A stretch of DNA of 6,254 nt from Caulobacteraceae bacterium (GTDB taxonomy: Bacteria; Pseudomonadota; Alphaproteobacteria; Caulobacterales; Caulobacteraceae), in assembly GCA_947479185.1 (NCBI GenBank), contig CANJYY010000165.1, positions 1 through 6,254 on the forward strand, given 5' to 3'. The position numbers and the translations under genes were made by a program. Numbering within the stretch: the stretch's first letter is position 1; every line of letters starts with the position of its first letter. The notes beneath the pieces were generated by a model. That model had not been told where the DNA came from, made no database searches, and saw nothing but the letters and a program-made list of their open reading frames with translations. This document shows, piece by piece, positions 1 to 5,877 of this stretch.

Positions 1-360
1 CTGCGCGATGGCGCGCTGTTGCTGGTCCAGCGCCTGAAGGAGCCCGAGGCCGGGTTCTGGGGCCTGCCGGGCGGCAAGACCGACTGGGGCGAGACCACGC
101 GCCAGACCTGCGCCCGCGAGATCGCCGAGGAGCTGGGCCTGACGATCACGCCGGGACGCTTGCTGTGCGTGGCCGACACCATCGACCGGGGCGACGGCGG
201 TCACTGGGTCGCGCCGGTCTATCTGGTGGAGGACTGCGTCGGCGAACCGGTGGTGCTGGAGCCCGACAAGCTGGGCGGCTGCGGCTGGTTCCCGCTGGCC
301 GCCCTGCCCTCGCCGCTGACGGCCGCGACGGTGGCGGCGGTTGAGGCGCTGATCGCATAG
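1..360 (+). CDS. NUDIX (MutT-like) hydrolase, 5' end outside window
   Basis: This is a pyrophosphohydrolase of the NUDIX superfamily, which cleaves nucleoside diphosphates linked to another group, with Mg2+ held by the Nudix box. The frame is open from base 1 with no stop, so the start probably lies to the left; a TTG at 19 is in frame but would remove the first strand of the fold. The Nudix box is complete at in-window residues 25-47: G25, five residues, E31, seven residues, then R39-E40-I-A-E43-E44-L-G46. It is preceded by GFWGLPGG, and the C-terminal part has a GWFPLAALPSPL segment typical of small MutT/NudG-type proteins. The 119 visible residues are nearly a full domain (130-150 is usual). 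The exact substrate (oxidised dNTP, dCTP or ADP-sugar) cannot be read from the sequence. It converges on spoT across a 33-base gap. Family call is very secure; substrate unknown. Confidence 0.93.
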   Translation: MRDGALLLVQRLKEPEAGFWGLPGGKTDWGETTRQTCAREIAEELGLTITPGRLLCVADTIDRGDGGHWVAPVYLVEDCVGEPVVLEPDKLGGCGWFPLAALPSPLTAATVAAVEALIA

Positions 361-361
361 C

Positions 362-391
362 CGGGGACATGCACTTCAGTGCGTGTCCCCG
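362..391. terminator. Hairpin between convergent NUDIX gene and spoT, possible bidirectional terminator
   Basis: A 13-pair stem (362-374 with 379-391) closes a TTCA loop. All pairs are Watson-Crick except T370 opposite G383, a wobble in the plus-strand RNA but an A-C mismatch in the minus-strand RNA. The hairpin is therefore slightly stronger for transcripts from the NUDIX gene. It fills nearly all of the gap between the NUDIX stop (358-360) and the spoT stop (394-396). There is no T-run on either side, so it is not a textbook intrinsic terminator; it could stop or protect 3' ends, or be a copy of a dispersed palindromic repeat. Confidence 0.55.
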
Positions 392-393
392 AC

Positions 394-2601
394 CTACCCC
401 TTCGCCCGGTCCACCGTCTCGATCGACGGGTTGGCGCGCAGGGCGGCGACGATGTTGGTCGCGTGTCTCGCGTCCTTCACATCGAGGTCGAAGTCGACGT
501 CGAAGTGATCGTCGCCGCGGTGGTGCATGTTGAGATTGACGATGTTGCCGCCGGTCTCGCCGATGATCGTGCAGGCCTCGCCCAGCACGCCCGGCGCATT
601 GCGGATCGTCGCGCGCAGGCGGGTGCGGGAGACGGTGTTGCGCTCGGCTTCGGCGGTCCAGTGCAGGTCGCGCCAGAGATCCTGACGGTCGTCGTACTGC
701 TCCAGAGTCGGGCAGTCGATGGCGTGCACCTCGATGGCCTTTTCGACCGCGATGCCGACGATGCGGTCGCCCGGCACCGGCCGGCAGCAGGTGGCGAAGC
801 GGATCATCGCCCCGGCGCGAACCTTGTCGCCGATGACGAAGTCATGCGCGTCGCGGCCGTCGACGATGCGCCGACGGGCGCTGACGGCCGCCTTCTCTGA
901 ATCCTTCAGGCCGGGGAACAGCACCTCGAGCACCTGGCCCGGGGTGACGCGGCCGCGGCCGACGGCGTCAAACAGCTCATCCTCGCTGGCCACGGCGAAC
1001 CGCTCCAGCGCCGCGCGCAGGGTGACGCCCGAACGCGACTTGCCGACGCGGCTGAAGGCCTGGTCCATGGCCGCGACGCCAAGACGGAGGAACTCCTCCT
1101 TCTCGGTCTGGCGGATGTGACGGCGAATGGCCGAACGCGCCTTGCCGGTGACCGCCAGGGAGCGCCAGTCCGGCAGCACCGCCGGCTTGGCCCCGCGGAC
1201 GATCTCGACCACGTCGCCGTTGGCAAGTTCCGTCCGCAAGGGCTTGAGTTCGCCGTTGATTTTCGCCCCGACCGTGGTGTCGCCGACGTTGGTGTGGACG
1301 CCGTAGGCGAAGTCCAGCGGCATCGAGCCGCGCGGCAGGGTGATCAGCTTGCCCTTGGGCGTGAACACGAACACCTGGTCGAGGAACAGCTCCATTTTCG
1401 CGTGTTCGACCAGCTCTTCGGAGTCGCCGCCGTGCTCCAGCACCTGGACCAGCTGGCGCAGGCTGGCCAGCGGATCGCGGCCGCCCTCGGCCTCCATCGC
1501 CTCGCGGTCGAAGCCGTAGGACTGGTTCTTGTAGCGCCAGTGGGCCGCCACGCCGTCCTCGGCAACGCGGTCCATCACCTCGGTGCGGATCTGCATCTCG
1601 ACCCGCATGCCGCGCGGGCCGATCACCGTGGTGTGCAGCGAGCGGTAGTTGTTGCGCTTGGGCGTGGAGATGAAGTCCTTGAACCGCTCCGGCACGCAGG
1701 GCCACTGGCGGTGGATCAGGCCGAGCGCGCGGTAGCAGTCGTCCTCGGTGTCGACGATCACGCGGAAGGCGTAGATGTCGCTCATCTGCGAGAAGCCGAT
1801 CGACTTGCGCTGCAGCTTCCGCCAGATCGAGAACGGGTGCTTCTCGCGGCCGAACACCCGGGCCGGGATGCTCTCGGCGTCGAGGATGCGGCTGATGTCG
1901 CCGCTGACTTGCTGCACAGCCTTGCCCTGGTCGACCCGCATGGCTTCCAGCCGGCGCAGGATGGCGTTGCGGGCGACCGGGTTGAGGTGCTCGAACGCCA
2001 GCTCCTCGAGCTCGGTGCAGATGCGGTGGCAGCCGATGTTGCGCGCCAGCGGGGCATAGATGTCGAGGGTCTCGCGGGCGATCCGCTCGCGCTTGGCCGG
2101 GCTCTTGATGAAGCCCAGGGTGCGCATGTTGTGCAGCCGGTCGGCCAGCTTGACCATCAGGACGCGCACGTCCCTGGAGATGGCCAGGATGAACTTGCGC
2201 AGGTTCTCCGCCTGGCGGGCGTGTTCGGCGGCCAGTTCCAGCTTGGAGAGTTTGGTTACGCCTTCGACCAGTTCGGCCACTTCCGGGCCGAACAGCTCGC
2301 TGATGTCGGCGCTGGAGGCGTGGGTGTCCTCGATGACGTCGTGCAGCAGGGCCGTGACGATCGAGGCCGTATCGAGCCGGTACTCGGTGAGGATGCCGGC
2401 CACCTCGATCGGGTGGGCGAAATAGGGGTCGCCCGAGGCCCGGGTCTGCGAGCCGTGCATGCGCACGGCATAGACATAGGCCCGGTTCAGCAGGCCTTCG
2501 TCGGCGGTCGGGTCATAGGCCCGCACCCGCTCGATCAGCTCGTACTGGCGCAGGAACTTGGGCCCGGACGCTCTGGCCCGGGCAGCCGAACGGGCCGCCA
2601 T
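394..2601 (-). CDS. spoT: Bifunctional (p)ppGpp synthetase/hydrolase, RelA/SpoT (Rsh) family
   Basis: This enzyme makes and degrades the stringent-response alarmone (p)ppGpp. From the ATG at 2601 it has 735 residues, the usual length of a long Rsh protein. The HD hydrolase domain (about 35-190) keeps H63, H87-D88, E91-D92 and D154, so hydrolysis should be intact. The synthetase domain (about 250-360) keeps D275 and E335, and RFKDFISTPKRNNYRSLH begins at 306. The RFKD signature is typical of bifunctional SpoT/Rel enzymes; monofunctional RelA has EFDD. A TGS domain follows (about 408-468), then a helical region, a Cys-rich segment (C605, C606, H626, C630) and a C-terminal ACT domain (about 660-733). 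It lies downstream of rpoZ on the same strand, probably cotranscribed. The ATG has no clear Shine-Dalgarno sequence, and the frame is open upstream through the whole gap; see the 2602-2690 entry. Many alphaproteobacteria have this as their only long Rsh protein. Confidence 0.96.
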   Translation of the reverse strand: MAARSAARARASGPKFLRQYELIERVRAYDPTADEGLLNRAYVYAVRMHGSQTRASGDPYFAHPIEVAGILTEYRLDTASIVTALLHDVIEDTHASSADISELFGPEVAELVEGVTKLSKLELAAEHARQAENLRKFILAISRDVRVLMVKLADRLHNMRTLGFIKSPAKRERIARETLDIYAPLARNIGCHRICTELEELAFEHLNPVARNAILRRLEAMRVDQGKAVQQVSGDISRILDAESIPARVFGREKHPFSIWRKLQRKSIGFSQMSDIYAFRVIVDTEDDCYRALGLIHRQWPCVPERFKDFISTPKRNNYRSLHTTVIGPRGMRVEMQIRTEVMDRVAEDGVAAHWRYKNQSYGFDREAMEAEGGRDPLASLRQLVQVLEHGGDSEELVEHAKMELFLDQVFVFTPKGKLITLPRGSMPLDFAYGVHTNVGDTTVGAKINGELKPLRTELANGDVVEIVRGAKPAVLPDWRSLAVTGKARSAIRRHIRQTEKEEFLRLGVAAMDQAFSRVGKSRSGVTLRAALERFAVASEDELFDAVGRGRVTPGQVLEVLFPGLKDSEKAAVSARRRIVDGRDAHDFVIGDKVRAGAMIRFATCCRPVPGDRIVGIAVEKAIEVHAIDCPTLEQYDDRQDLWRDLHWTAEAERNTVSRTRLRATIRNAPGVLGEACTIIGETGGNIVNLNMHHRGDDHFDVDFDLDVKDARHATNIVAALRANPSIETVDRAKG

Positions 2602-2690
2602 TTCTGGCGATTCGGAGGGCGTGTTTATGGGTGGGGCGGCCGGAGCCGCCTCGAGGATGTCAGTCGGTTCTGGGCCTTCCGGACTCAGTA
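2602..2690 (-). other. rpoZ-spoT junction with a possible CTG start for spoT
   Basis: Between the rpoZ stop (TGA, 2687-2685) and the first spoT ATG (2601-2599) lie 83 bases open in the spoT frame. They contain no in-frame ATG, GTG or TTG. A CTG at 2688-2686 overlaps the rpoZ stop as CTGA and is preceded by GGAGGAG with five bases to the CTG, which is ideal Shine-Dalgarno spacing. Starting there would give 764 residues with a Pro/Glu-rich, probably disordered N-terminal extension. Against this, the GGAGGAG also encodes the E-E of rpoZ, the extension uses the rare ATA codon and has weaker third-position GC than the gene body, and CTG starts are uncommon. I keep the ATG start and flag the alternative. 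Confidence 0.3.
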
Positions 2691-3044
2691 CCGCTCCTCC
2701 TGACCGCCATCGCGGTCGCTTTGCAGAGCGCGGATCAGTTCCTGCTCGCTCATCTGCATATGGGTCGGATCCGACAGCAGGGCGATGGTCTCGGCCTCTT
2801 CCTCGGCTTCCGTCCGCTCGTCCACCCGCTGCAGGGTGCCGATCAGGCCCTCGCGCAGGCCGTCGTTGTCGACCAGGTCCTCGGCGATTTCGCGCAGCGC
2901 CACGACCGGGTTCTTGTCGTTGTCGCGGTCGACCATCAGGGCCGCGCCGGCCGAGATGGCGCGGGCGCGGTGGGCGGCGGCGAGGACCAGACCAAAGCGG
3001 TTCGGGATCTTCTCGACGCAATCTTCGACGGTGACGCGGGCCAT
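2685..3044 (-). CDS. rpoZ: RNA polymerase omega subunit
   Basis: Omega is the small subunit that helps fold and hold beta' in RNA polymerase and, in proteobacteria studied so far, forms part of a ppGpp-binding site. The 119-residue product starts [17 protein letters not shown] and continues with the conserved helix [12 protein letters not shown] (residues 23-34) and the [14 protein letters not shown] block (43-56), all hallmarks of the family. Residues 75-90 form an acidic stretch ([16 protein letters not shown]), and the protein ends DGGQEERY; this makes it longer than the 91-residue E. coli omega, as is common in alphaproteobacteria. The ATG at 3044 is chosen because it begins the conserved core; an upstream in-frame GTG at 3104 would add 20 unconserved residues. 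AGAGAA lies about seven bases upstream as a modest ribosome-binding site. spoT follows on the same strand, a fitting partner for the stringent response. Confidence 0.97.
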   Translation of the reverse strand: MARVTVEDCVEKIPNRFGLVLAAAHRARAISAGAALMVDRDNDKNPVVALREIAEDLVDNDGLREGLIGTLQRVDERTEAEEEAETIALLSDPTHMQMSEQELIRALQSDRDGGQEERY

Positions 3045-3060
3045 ATTGGATTCTCTGGTT

Positions 3061-3104
3061 CCGGTGGGACCGGGGTACATAGAGTTTTGCGCGTCATTGT
3101 GCAA
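3061..3104 (-). promoter_or_regulatory. Candidate rpoZ promoter with small leader hairpin
   Basis: In the 74-base gap between the folK stop and the rpoZ start, the minus strand carries TTGCAC (3104-3099) and TATGTA (3081-3076) separated by 17 bases. This resembles a weak housekeeping promoter, with roughly half of each hexamer matching the E. coli consensus. Just downstream is a five-pair GC stem, CCGGT-CCC-ACCGG on this strand (3073-3061), which would lie in the leader or act as a weak folK 3' hairpin. The spacing is good but the hexamers are poor, so rpoZ-spoT may have its own promoter or may simply be read from folK. Confidence 0.3.
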
Positions 3105-3118
3105 CGCCGCAAGCGCGA

Positions 3119-3637
3119 TCAGGCCGATGTGGCGTCCCGGCCCACGGTCGCGGCCTTCGCCAGCTCGCTCGCCGTCTCGCCGCTCACCGGATGGATCCAG
3201 TCCGGCGCGATCTGCGCCAGCGGGCCCATGACGAAGCGGCGCTCTTGGGCCCGGGGGTGCGGCAGGGTCAGCGCGGAGGATGCGACGACCTGGCGGCCGA
3301 AGGCGATCAGGTCGAGGTCGAGGGTGCGAGCGGCGTTGGCCTCGTGCCGTTCGCGGCCGAAGGCGCGTTCAATGGCGTGCAGCGCCGCCAGGGTCTCCGC
3401 CGGGGTCAGGGCGGTCTCCACCAGGGCCACGCCGTTGGTGAAGGCCGGCGCCGACGGGTCCGGCCAGGCCGCCGACCGCCACCAGACCGACCGGGCCGTG
3501 ACGGTCAGGCCGTGCGACGGAAAGCAGGCCAGCGCCGCTTCGAGCAGGGCCTCGCAGGAGCCGTGCTCTGCCGCTAGGTTACTGCCCAGGGCGACGATGA
3601 CGGATTCGTCCAGTTTCAGATGCGATATTGCGTTCAA
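3119..3637 (-). CDS. folK: 6-hydroxymethyl-7,8-dihydropterin pyrophosphokinase (HPPK)
   Basis: HPPK transfers pyrophosphate from ATP to 6-hydroxymethyl-7,8-dihydropterin, the step before dihydropteroate synthase in folate synthesis, in the cytoplasm. The 172 residues show the family in order: VALGSNL near the N-terminus (15-21), [10 protein letters not shown] (66-75, the substrate-loop region), [10 protein letters not shown] (104-113) with D107 and D109 matching the two Mg2+-binding aspartates of E. coli HPPK, and [21 protein letters not shown] (from 125). Length is close to the 159 residues of E. coli FolK. The start is TTG at 3637-3635. It is the only ATG/GTG/TTG between an in-frame TAA at 3682-3680 and the conserved core, although no good Shine-Dalgarno sequence precedes it. 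The stop lies 74 bases before rpoZ on the same strand. The usual neighbours folB and folP are not in the window. The TTG start is the only uncertain point. Confidence 0.95.
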   Translation of the reverse strand: MNAISHLKLDESVIVALGSNLAAEHGSCEALLEAALACFPSHGLTVTARSVWWRSAAWPDPSAPAFTNGVALVETALTPAETLAALHAIERAFGRERHEANAARTLDLDLIAFGRQVVASSALTLPHPRAQERRFVMGPLAQIAPDWIHPVSGETASELAKAATVGRDATSA

Positions 3638-3640
3638 GGA
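3636..3640 (+). promoter_or_regulatory. Shine-Dalgarno sequence of the NYN gene, overlapping the folK start codon
   Basis: AAGGA sits nine bases before the ATG at 3650 and decides that start over the in-frame ATG at 3620, which has no comparable site. On the opposite strand two of its bases belong to the folK TTG start codon (3637-3635), so the two genes' initiation regions physically overlap. Confidence 0.6.
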
Positions 3641-3649
3641 TTTGAAAAC

Positions 3650-4258
3650 ATGACGTTTTATCCGACCGATAGGCTCGCGTTATTCATCGATGGCGCCAAT
3701 CTCTATTCCCAGGCCAAGGCGTTGGGATTCGACATCGACTACCGCAAGCTGCTGGACGAGTTCCGCAAGCGCGGCGTGCTGATCCGGGCCTATTACTACA
3801 CCGCCCTGGCCGAGAGCGGCGACGACTTTTCCCCGCTGCGGCCGCTGGTCGACTGGCTCGACTACAACGGCTTCACCGTGGTGACCAAGCCGGCCCGCGA
3901 ATACACCGACGCCCAGGGCCGCAAGCGCTGGCGCGGCGACATGGACGTCGAAATCGCCGTCGACATGATGGAGATCGCCGACAAGGCCGACCATCTGGTG
4001 CTGTTCAGCGGCGACGGCGATTTCCGCGCCCTGGTCGAGGGCGTGCAGCGCAAGGGCGTGCGGGTGACCGTGGTCTCGACCGTCAAGTCGCAGCCGCCGA
4101 TGGTCAGCGACGACCTGCGTCGCCAGTGCGACGCCTTCGTCGACCTCGCCGACCTCGGCGACATCATCGGCCGGCCGCAGCGCGTGCACCAGCCGAGGTT
4201 CCTCGCCGACCCCCCTGCCCGCACCCGTGCCGAGGTCGAGGCTGAAGATGAGGTTTAG
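3650..4258 (+). CDS. NYN domain (LabA/DUF88-like) putative ribonuclease
   Basis: NYN proteins have a PIN-like nuclease fold with a cluster of acidic residues that binds a divalent metal; several members are RNases. From the ATG at 3650 the product has 202 residues. The first strand gives LFIDGANLY (11-19) with D14 and N17. A second acidic group is GDMDVEIAVDMM (96-107, D97, D99, D105), and a third is LFSGDGDFRALVE (118-130, D122, D124), followed by GVRVTVVS and the helix around SDDLRRQCDAFVDL. These are the metal-site positions expected for the LabA/DUF88 branch, so catalysis should be intact. The last 25 or so residues are charged and probably disordered. No signal peptide or membrane segment is seen. 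It is divergent from folK with 12 bases between start codons and is followed by the palindromic repeat. Family is clear; the RNA target and physiological role are unknown. Confidence 0.9.
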   Translation: MTFYPTDRLALFIDGANLYSQAKALGFDIDYRKLLDEFRKRGVLIRAYYYTALAESGDDFSPLRPLVDWLDYNGFTVVTKPAREYTDAQGRKRWRGDMDVEIAVDMMEIADKADHLVLFSGDGDFRALVEGVQRKGVRVTVVSTVKSQPPMVSDDLRRQCDAFVDLADLGDIIGRPQRVHQPRFLADPPARTRAEVEAEDEV

Positions 4259-4269
4259 CCACGACGGAT

Positions 4270-4384
4270 CCTCCCCCCTCGGGGGAGGTGGCTCGGCGAA
4301 GCCGAGACTGAGGGGGTCCACCCGAGCCGCAGGTGCCCCCCTCAGTCAGCCCGTTCGGGCTGACAGCTCCCCCAAGGGGCGAGC
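4270..4384. repeat. Inverted pair of GC-rich palindromic repeat units (REP/BIME-like)
   Basis: The gap between the NYN stop and the glycosylase start is filled by nested palindromes. Unit 1 has stem 4270-4277/4281-4288 (loop CTC) and stem 4292-4297/4301-4306 (loop GAA), ending in ACTGAGGGGG at 4307-4316. Unit 2 begins with the exact reverse complement CCCCCTCAGT (4337-4346), then stem 4345-4352/4357-4364 (loop GTTC) and stem 4366-4373/4376-4384 (loop AA, one bulged C at 4380). Read on the minus strand, unit 2 aligns with unit 1: short C-rich/G-rich hairpin, GGGGGAG, a TG-linked hairpin, then ACTGAGGGGG. The two are thus diverged copies facing each other, joined by a long stem 4306-4316/4337-4347. 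Related intergenic palindromes are, to my knowledge, common in Caulobacteraceae and sphingomonads. It may also end NYN transcription. No other copy is seen in the window. Confidence 0.85.
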
Positions 4385-4390
4385 ATCCCG

Positions 4391-5029
4391 ATGAGCCCTC
4401 GCTCCGAACCGCCGCGCGACTGCCCGCTGTGCCCGCGCCTCGTCGCCTACCGGATGGAGAACCGCCGCCAGAACCCCGACTGGTGGAACGGCCCCGCGCC
4501 GTCGTTCGGCGATCCCGCCGCCCGGCTGCTGATCGCGGGACTTGCGCCCGGGCGCACCGGGGCCAACCGCACGGGGCGGCCGTTCACCGGCGACCATGCC
4601 GGCTGGCTGCTCTACGACACGCTGAAGAAGACCGGCTTCGCCACCGGGACCTATGATCCCAACGGCGACGACGACCTGGCGCTGACCGGCGCGATGATCA
4701 CCAACGTGGTCCGCTGCGCCCCGCCGCTGAACAAGCCCGAGACCTCGGAAGAGAAGACCTGCAGCCCGTTCTTCGCCAACAAGCTGGCCGAGCTGCCGAA
4801 CCTGAAGGTGATCGTCACCCTGGGCGACGTGGCCCGGCGCAGCGTGCTGCGGGCCATGGGGCTGAAGGCGTCGCTGGGCCAGCCCGGGCATGGCTCGCAG
4901 TTCGCGGCCGGAGCCTACACGGTCATCAACAGCTACCACTGCTCACGGCTCAACACGAACACCGGCCGACTGACGCCGGCCATGTTCGAGGACATCTTCC
5001 TGCGCGCCCGCGCGTTGCTGGACGAGTGA
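4391..5029 (+). CDS. Family 5 (type B) uracil-DNA glycosylase, Fe-S type
   Basis: The enzyme removes uracil, and in some family members other deaminated or damaged bases, from DNA to start base-excision repair. The 212 residues carry four cysteines in the 4Fe-4S pattern of family 4/5 glycosylases: C11-x2-C14, C109 and C124. Motif 1 is GLAPGRTGANRTGRPFTGD (50-68), whose ANRTGR-x-FTGD form marks type B (UDGb) rather than the GExPG form of family 4. VRCAPPLNKP (107-116) and the C-terminal NSYHCSRLNTNTGRLT (180-195) are also UDGb-like. The ATG at 4391 is the first start after an in-frame TGA at 4361. The ribosome-binding region is weak (GAG seven bases upstream) and lies in the last hairpin of the palindromic repeat. 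A small broken gene follows after 19 bases. The family is secure; substrate range is not readable. Confidence 0.94.
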   Translation: MSPRSEPPRDCPLCPRLVAYRMENRRQNPDWWNGPAPSFGDPAARLLIAGLAPGRTGANRTGRPFTGDHAGWLLYDTLKKTGFATGTYDPNGDDDLALTGAMITNVVRCAPPLNKPETSEEKTCSPFFANKLAELPNLKVIVTLGDVARRSVLRAMGLKASLGQPGHGSQFAAGAYTVINSYHCSRLNTNTGRLTPAMFEDIFLRARALLDE

Positions 5030-5048
5030 TCCCAACGGAGCGAGACGG

Positions 5049-5154
5049 ATGAAGACTCCCCTGCCCTGGACCGGCGGCGCACAGCTTCGAGAAGTTCCCG
5101 GCCCTGGAGGACTATCTGGCGCTGACCCGGGCGTTCGTGGCCGCCCGGGACTGA
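5049..5154 (+). pseudogene. Remnant of a deleted gene, possibly GFA family (CENP-V/GFA domain)
   Basis: An ATG at 5049 has a good Shine-Dalgarno GGAG (5037-5040) eight bases upstream and encodes MKTPLPWTGG. Continuing in that frame gives implausible Gly/Arg/Pro-rich sequence to a stop at 5172. One frame over, from about 5077, the codons read AHSFEKFPALEDYL then ALTRAFVAARD and a TGA at 5152, with G or C at nearly every third position, as in a real C-terminus. That second frame has a stop at 5050 and no start. The simplest reading is one gene whose middle was lost, leaving its first ten and last 25 codons joined out of frame. LPWTGG at the N-terminus followed in intact proteins by CxCG, and a GAxxFEKFP-like tail, recall GFA-family proteins of about 130-160 residues; this is recognition from memory. 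All zinc-binding cysteines are absent, so no function is expected. It converges on the methyltransferase gene. Confidence 0.45.
5126..5149. terminator. GC-only hairpin at a convergent gene end, possible terminator
   Basis: CCCGGGCG (5126-5133) pairs perfectly with CGCCCGGG (5142-5149) around an eight-base loop. It lies in the last codons of the gene remnant, 15 bases beyond the methyltransferase stop when read from the other strand. There is no T-run. It could help end transcription from both sides, but in DNA this GC-rich an eight-pair stem can arise from codon use alone. Confidence 0.25.
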
Positions 5155-5163
5155 GCGCCCGCC

Positions 5164-5877
5164 CTATTCCTTGACGAAGAACCCGCCGGGGGCCGAGGCC
5201 CAGCCGAACTTCTCGATGCGCGGCGGTTTGCCGTCGAAGAACTCTTCCAGCGCCTCGCTCTCGCCGGGCCATTCGCGGATGGCGTACTCGTCCAGCAGGA
5301 CCACGCCGCCGGTCAGGATGCGCGGCCAGAAGGCCTTCAGCGCCGCCAGCGTCGGCTCGTAGAGGTCCATGTCCAGGTGCAGCAGGGACAGGCGGACGCC
5401 GGGATTGTCGGCCACATAGGCCGCAGCGGTCTCGCGGACGTCGCCGTCGACCAGCTCGATGCGCGGCCGGCTGGTGACGAAGGCGTCGGCGTTGAAGGCG
5501 TCGACCAGGGCGAACAGCGTGTCGCGGAAGCTGGCCGGGTTCCAGCCCTCGGTGGTGTTGCCCACCCGGGCGTCGAGGCCGTCCTTGTCCGAGCGGTCGG
5601 CGAGGCCGCGGAAGTGGTCGAAGCCGATGACCTTGCGGGTCCGGTCGCCGGGCGTGAAGGTCTCGAGGAAGCGGGCGAAGCTCAGCAGCGAGGCGCCCTT
5701 GTAGACGCCGCACTCGACGATATCGCCGGGCAGGTCCTCTATCAGCTTGAACACCTCGTAGTGGGCGAAGGCCTTCATGAAGTGCATGCGGCGGCCGAAG
5801 GAGCCGAGGTTGGCGATCAGGTCGGGTTCGTCGATGTGGCGGCGCAGCAGCTCCCGCAGGGTTTCATCAGCGCTCAT
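5164..5877 (-). CDS. TylF/MycF-family SAM-dependent O-methyltransferase
   Basis: This class I methyltransferase family transfers the methyl of S-adenosylmethionine to hydroxyls, in known cases of sugars on macrolides (macrocin O-methyltransferase), using Mg2+. The 237 residues contain the SAM-binding segment DIVECGVYKGASLLSFARF (52-70), the strand end IGFDHFRGL (84-92), and LLHLDMDLYEPT (165-176) followed by GGVVLLDEY (190-198). D169/D171 and D196/E197 sit where MycF-type enzymes bind metal. The C-terminus ends in a GGFFVKE strand. Length agrees with the family. The ATG at 5877 overlaps the TGA of the upstream oxygenase gene as ATGA, and GAGGAA (5888-5883) lies five bases before it, so translation is probably coupled. 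Relatives outside antibiotic clusters often sit in surface-polysaccharide loci; whether that applies here is inference. It converges on the gene remnant with nine bases between stops. Confidence 0.88.
   Translation of the reverse strand: MSADETLRELLRRHIDEPDLIANLGSFGRRMHFMKAFAHYEVFKLIEDLPGDIVECGVYKGASLLSFARFLETFTPGDRTRKVIGFDHFRGLADRSDKDGLDARVGNTTEGWNPASFRDTLFALVDAFNADAFVTSRPRIELVDGDVRETAAAYVADNPGVRLSLLHLDMDLYEPTLAALKAFWPRILTGGVVLLDEYAIREWPGESEALEEFFDGKPPRIEKFGWASAPGGFFVKE

Noticed and set aside
1117..2703. Long plus-strand open frame of 528 codons opposite spoT
   Set aside because: It is antisense to a fully conserved spoT gene; GC-rich third positions on one strand suppress stops on the other. 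Its translation shows no family features.
2602..3021. Upstream extension of the spoT frame across rpoZ to 3021
   Set aside because: It overlaps rpoZ in another frame, is Arg/Pro/Gly-rich low-complexity sequence, and the conserved Rsh sequence begins only after the ATG at 2601.
2631..3653. Plus-strand open frame of 340 codons opposite rpoZ and folK
   Set aside because: It runs antisense through two conserved genes and their gap and resembles no known protein.
3650..4258. NYN/PIN-like protein as the toxin of a toxin-antitoxin pair or a defence module
   Set aside because: No small antitoxin gene lies next to it, it is larger than typical PIN toxins, and its neighbours are housekeeping genes.
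3680..4321. Minus-strand open frame opposite the NYN gene, starting in the palindromic repeat
   Set aside because: It is a shadow of the NYN gene, and its first residues are just the translated repeat.
4270..4384. CRISPR array or tRNA-like structure
   Set aside because: There are only two diverged units in inverted orientation with no regular spacers, and no cloverleaf can be drawn.
4333..4656. Plus-strand frame of 107 codons starting inside the repeat and overlapping the glycosylase
   Set aside because: It is out of frame with the well-supported glycosylase and Arg/Pro-rich without recognisable motifs.
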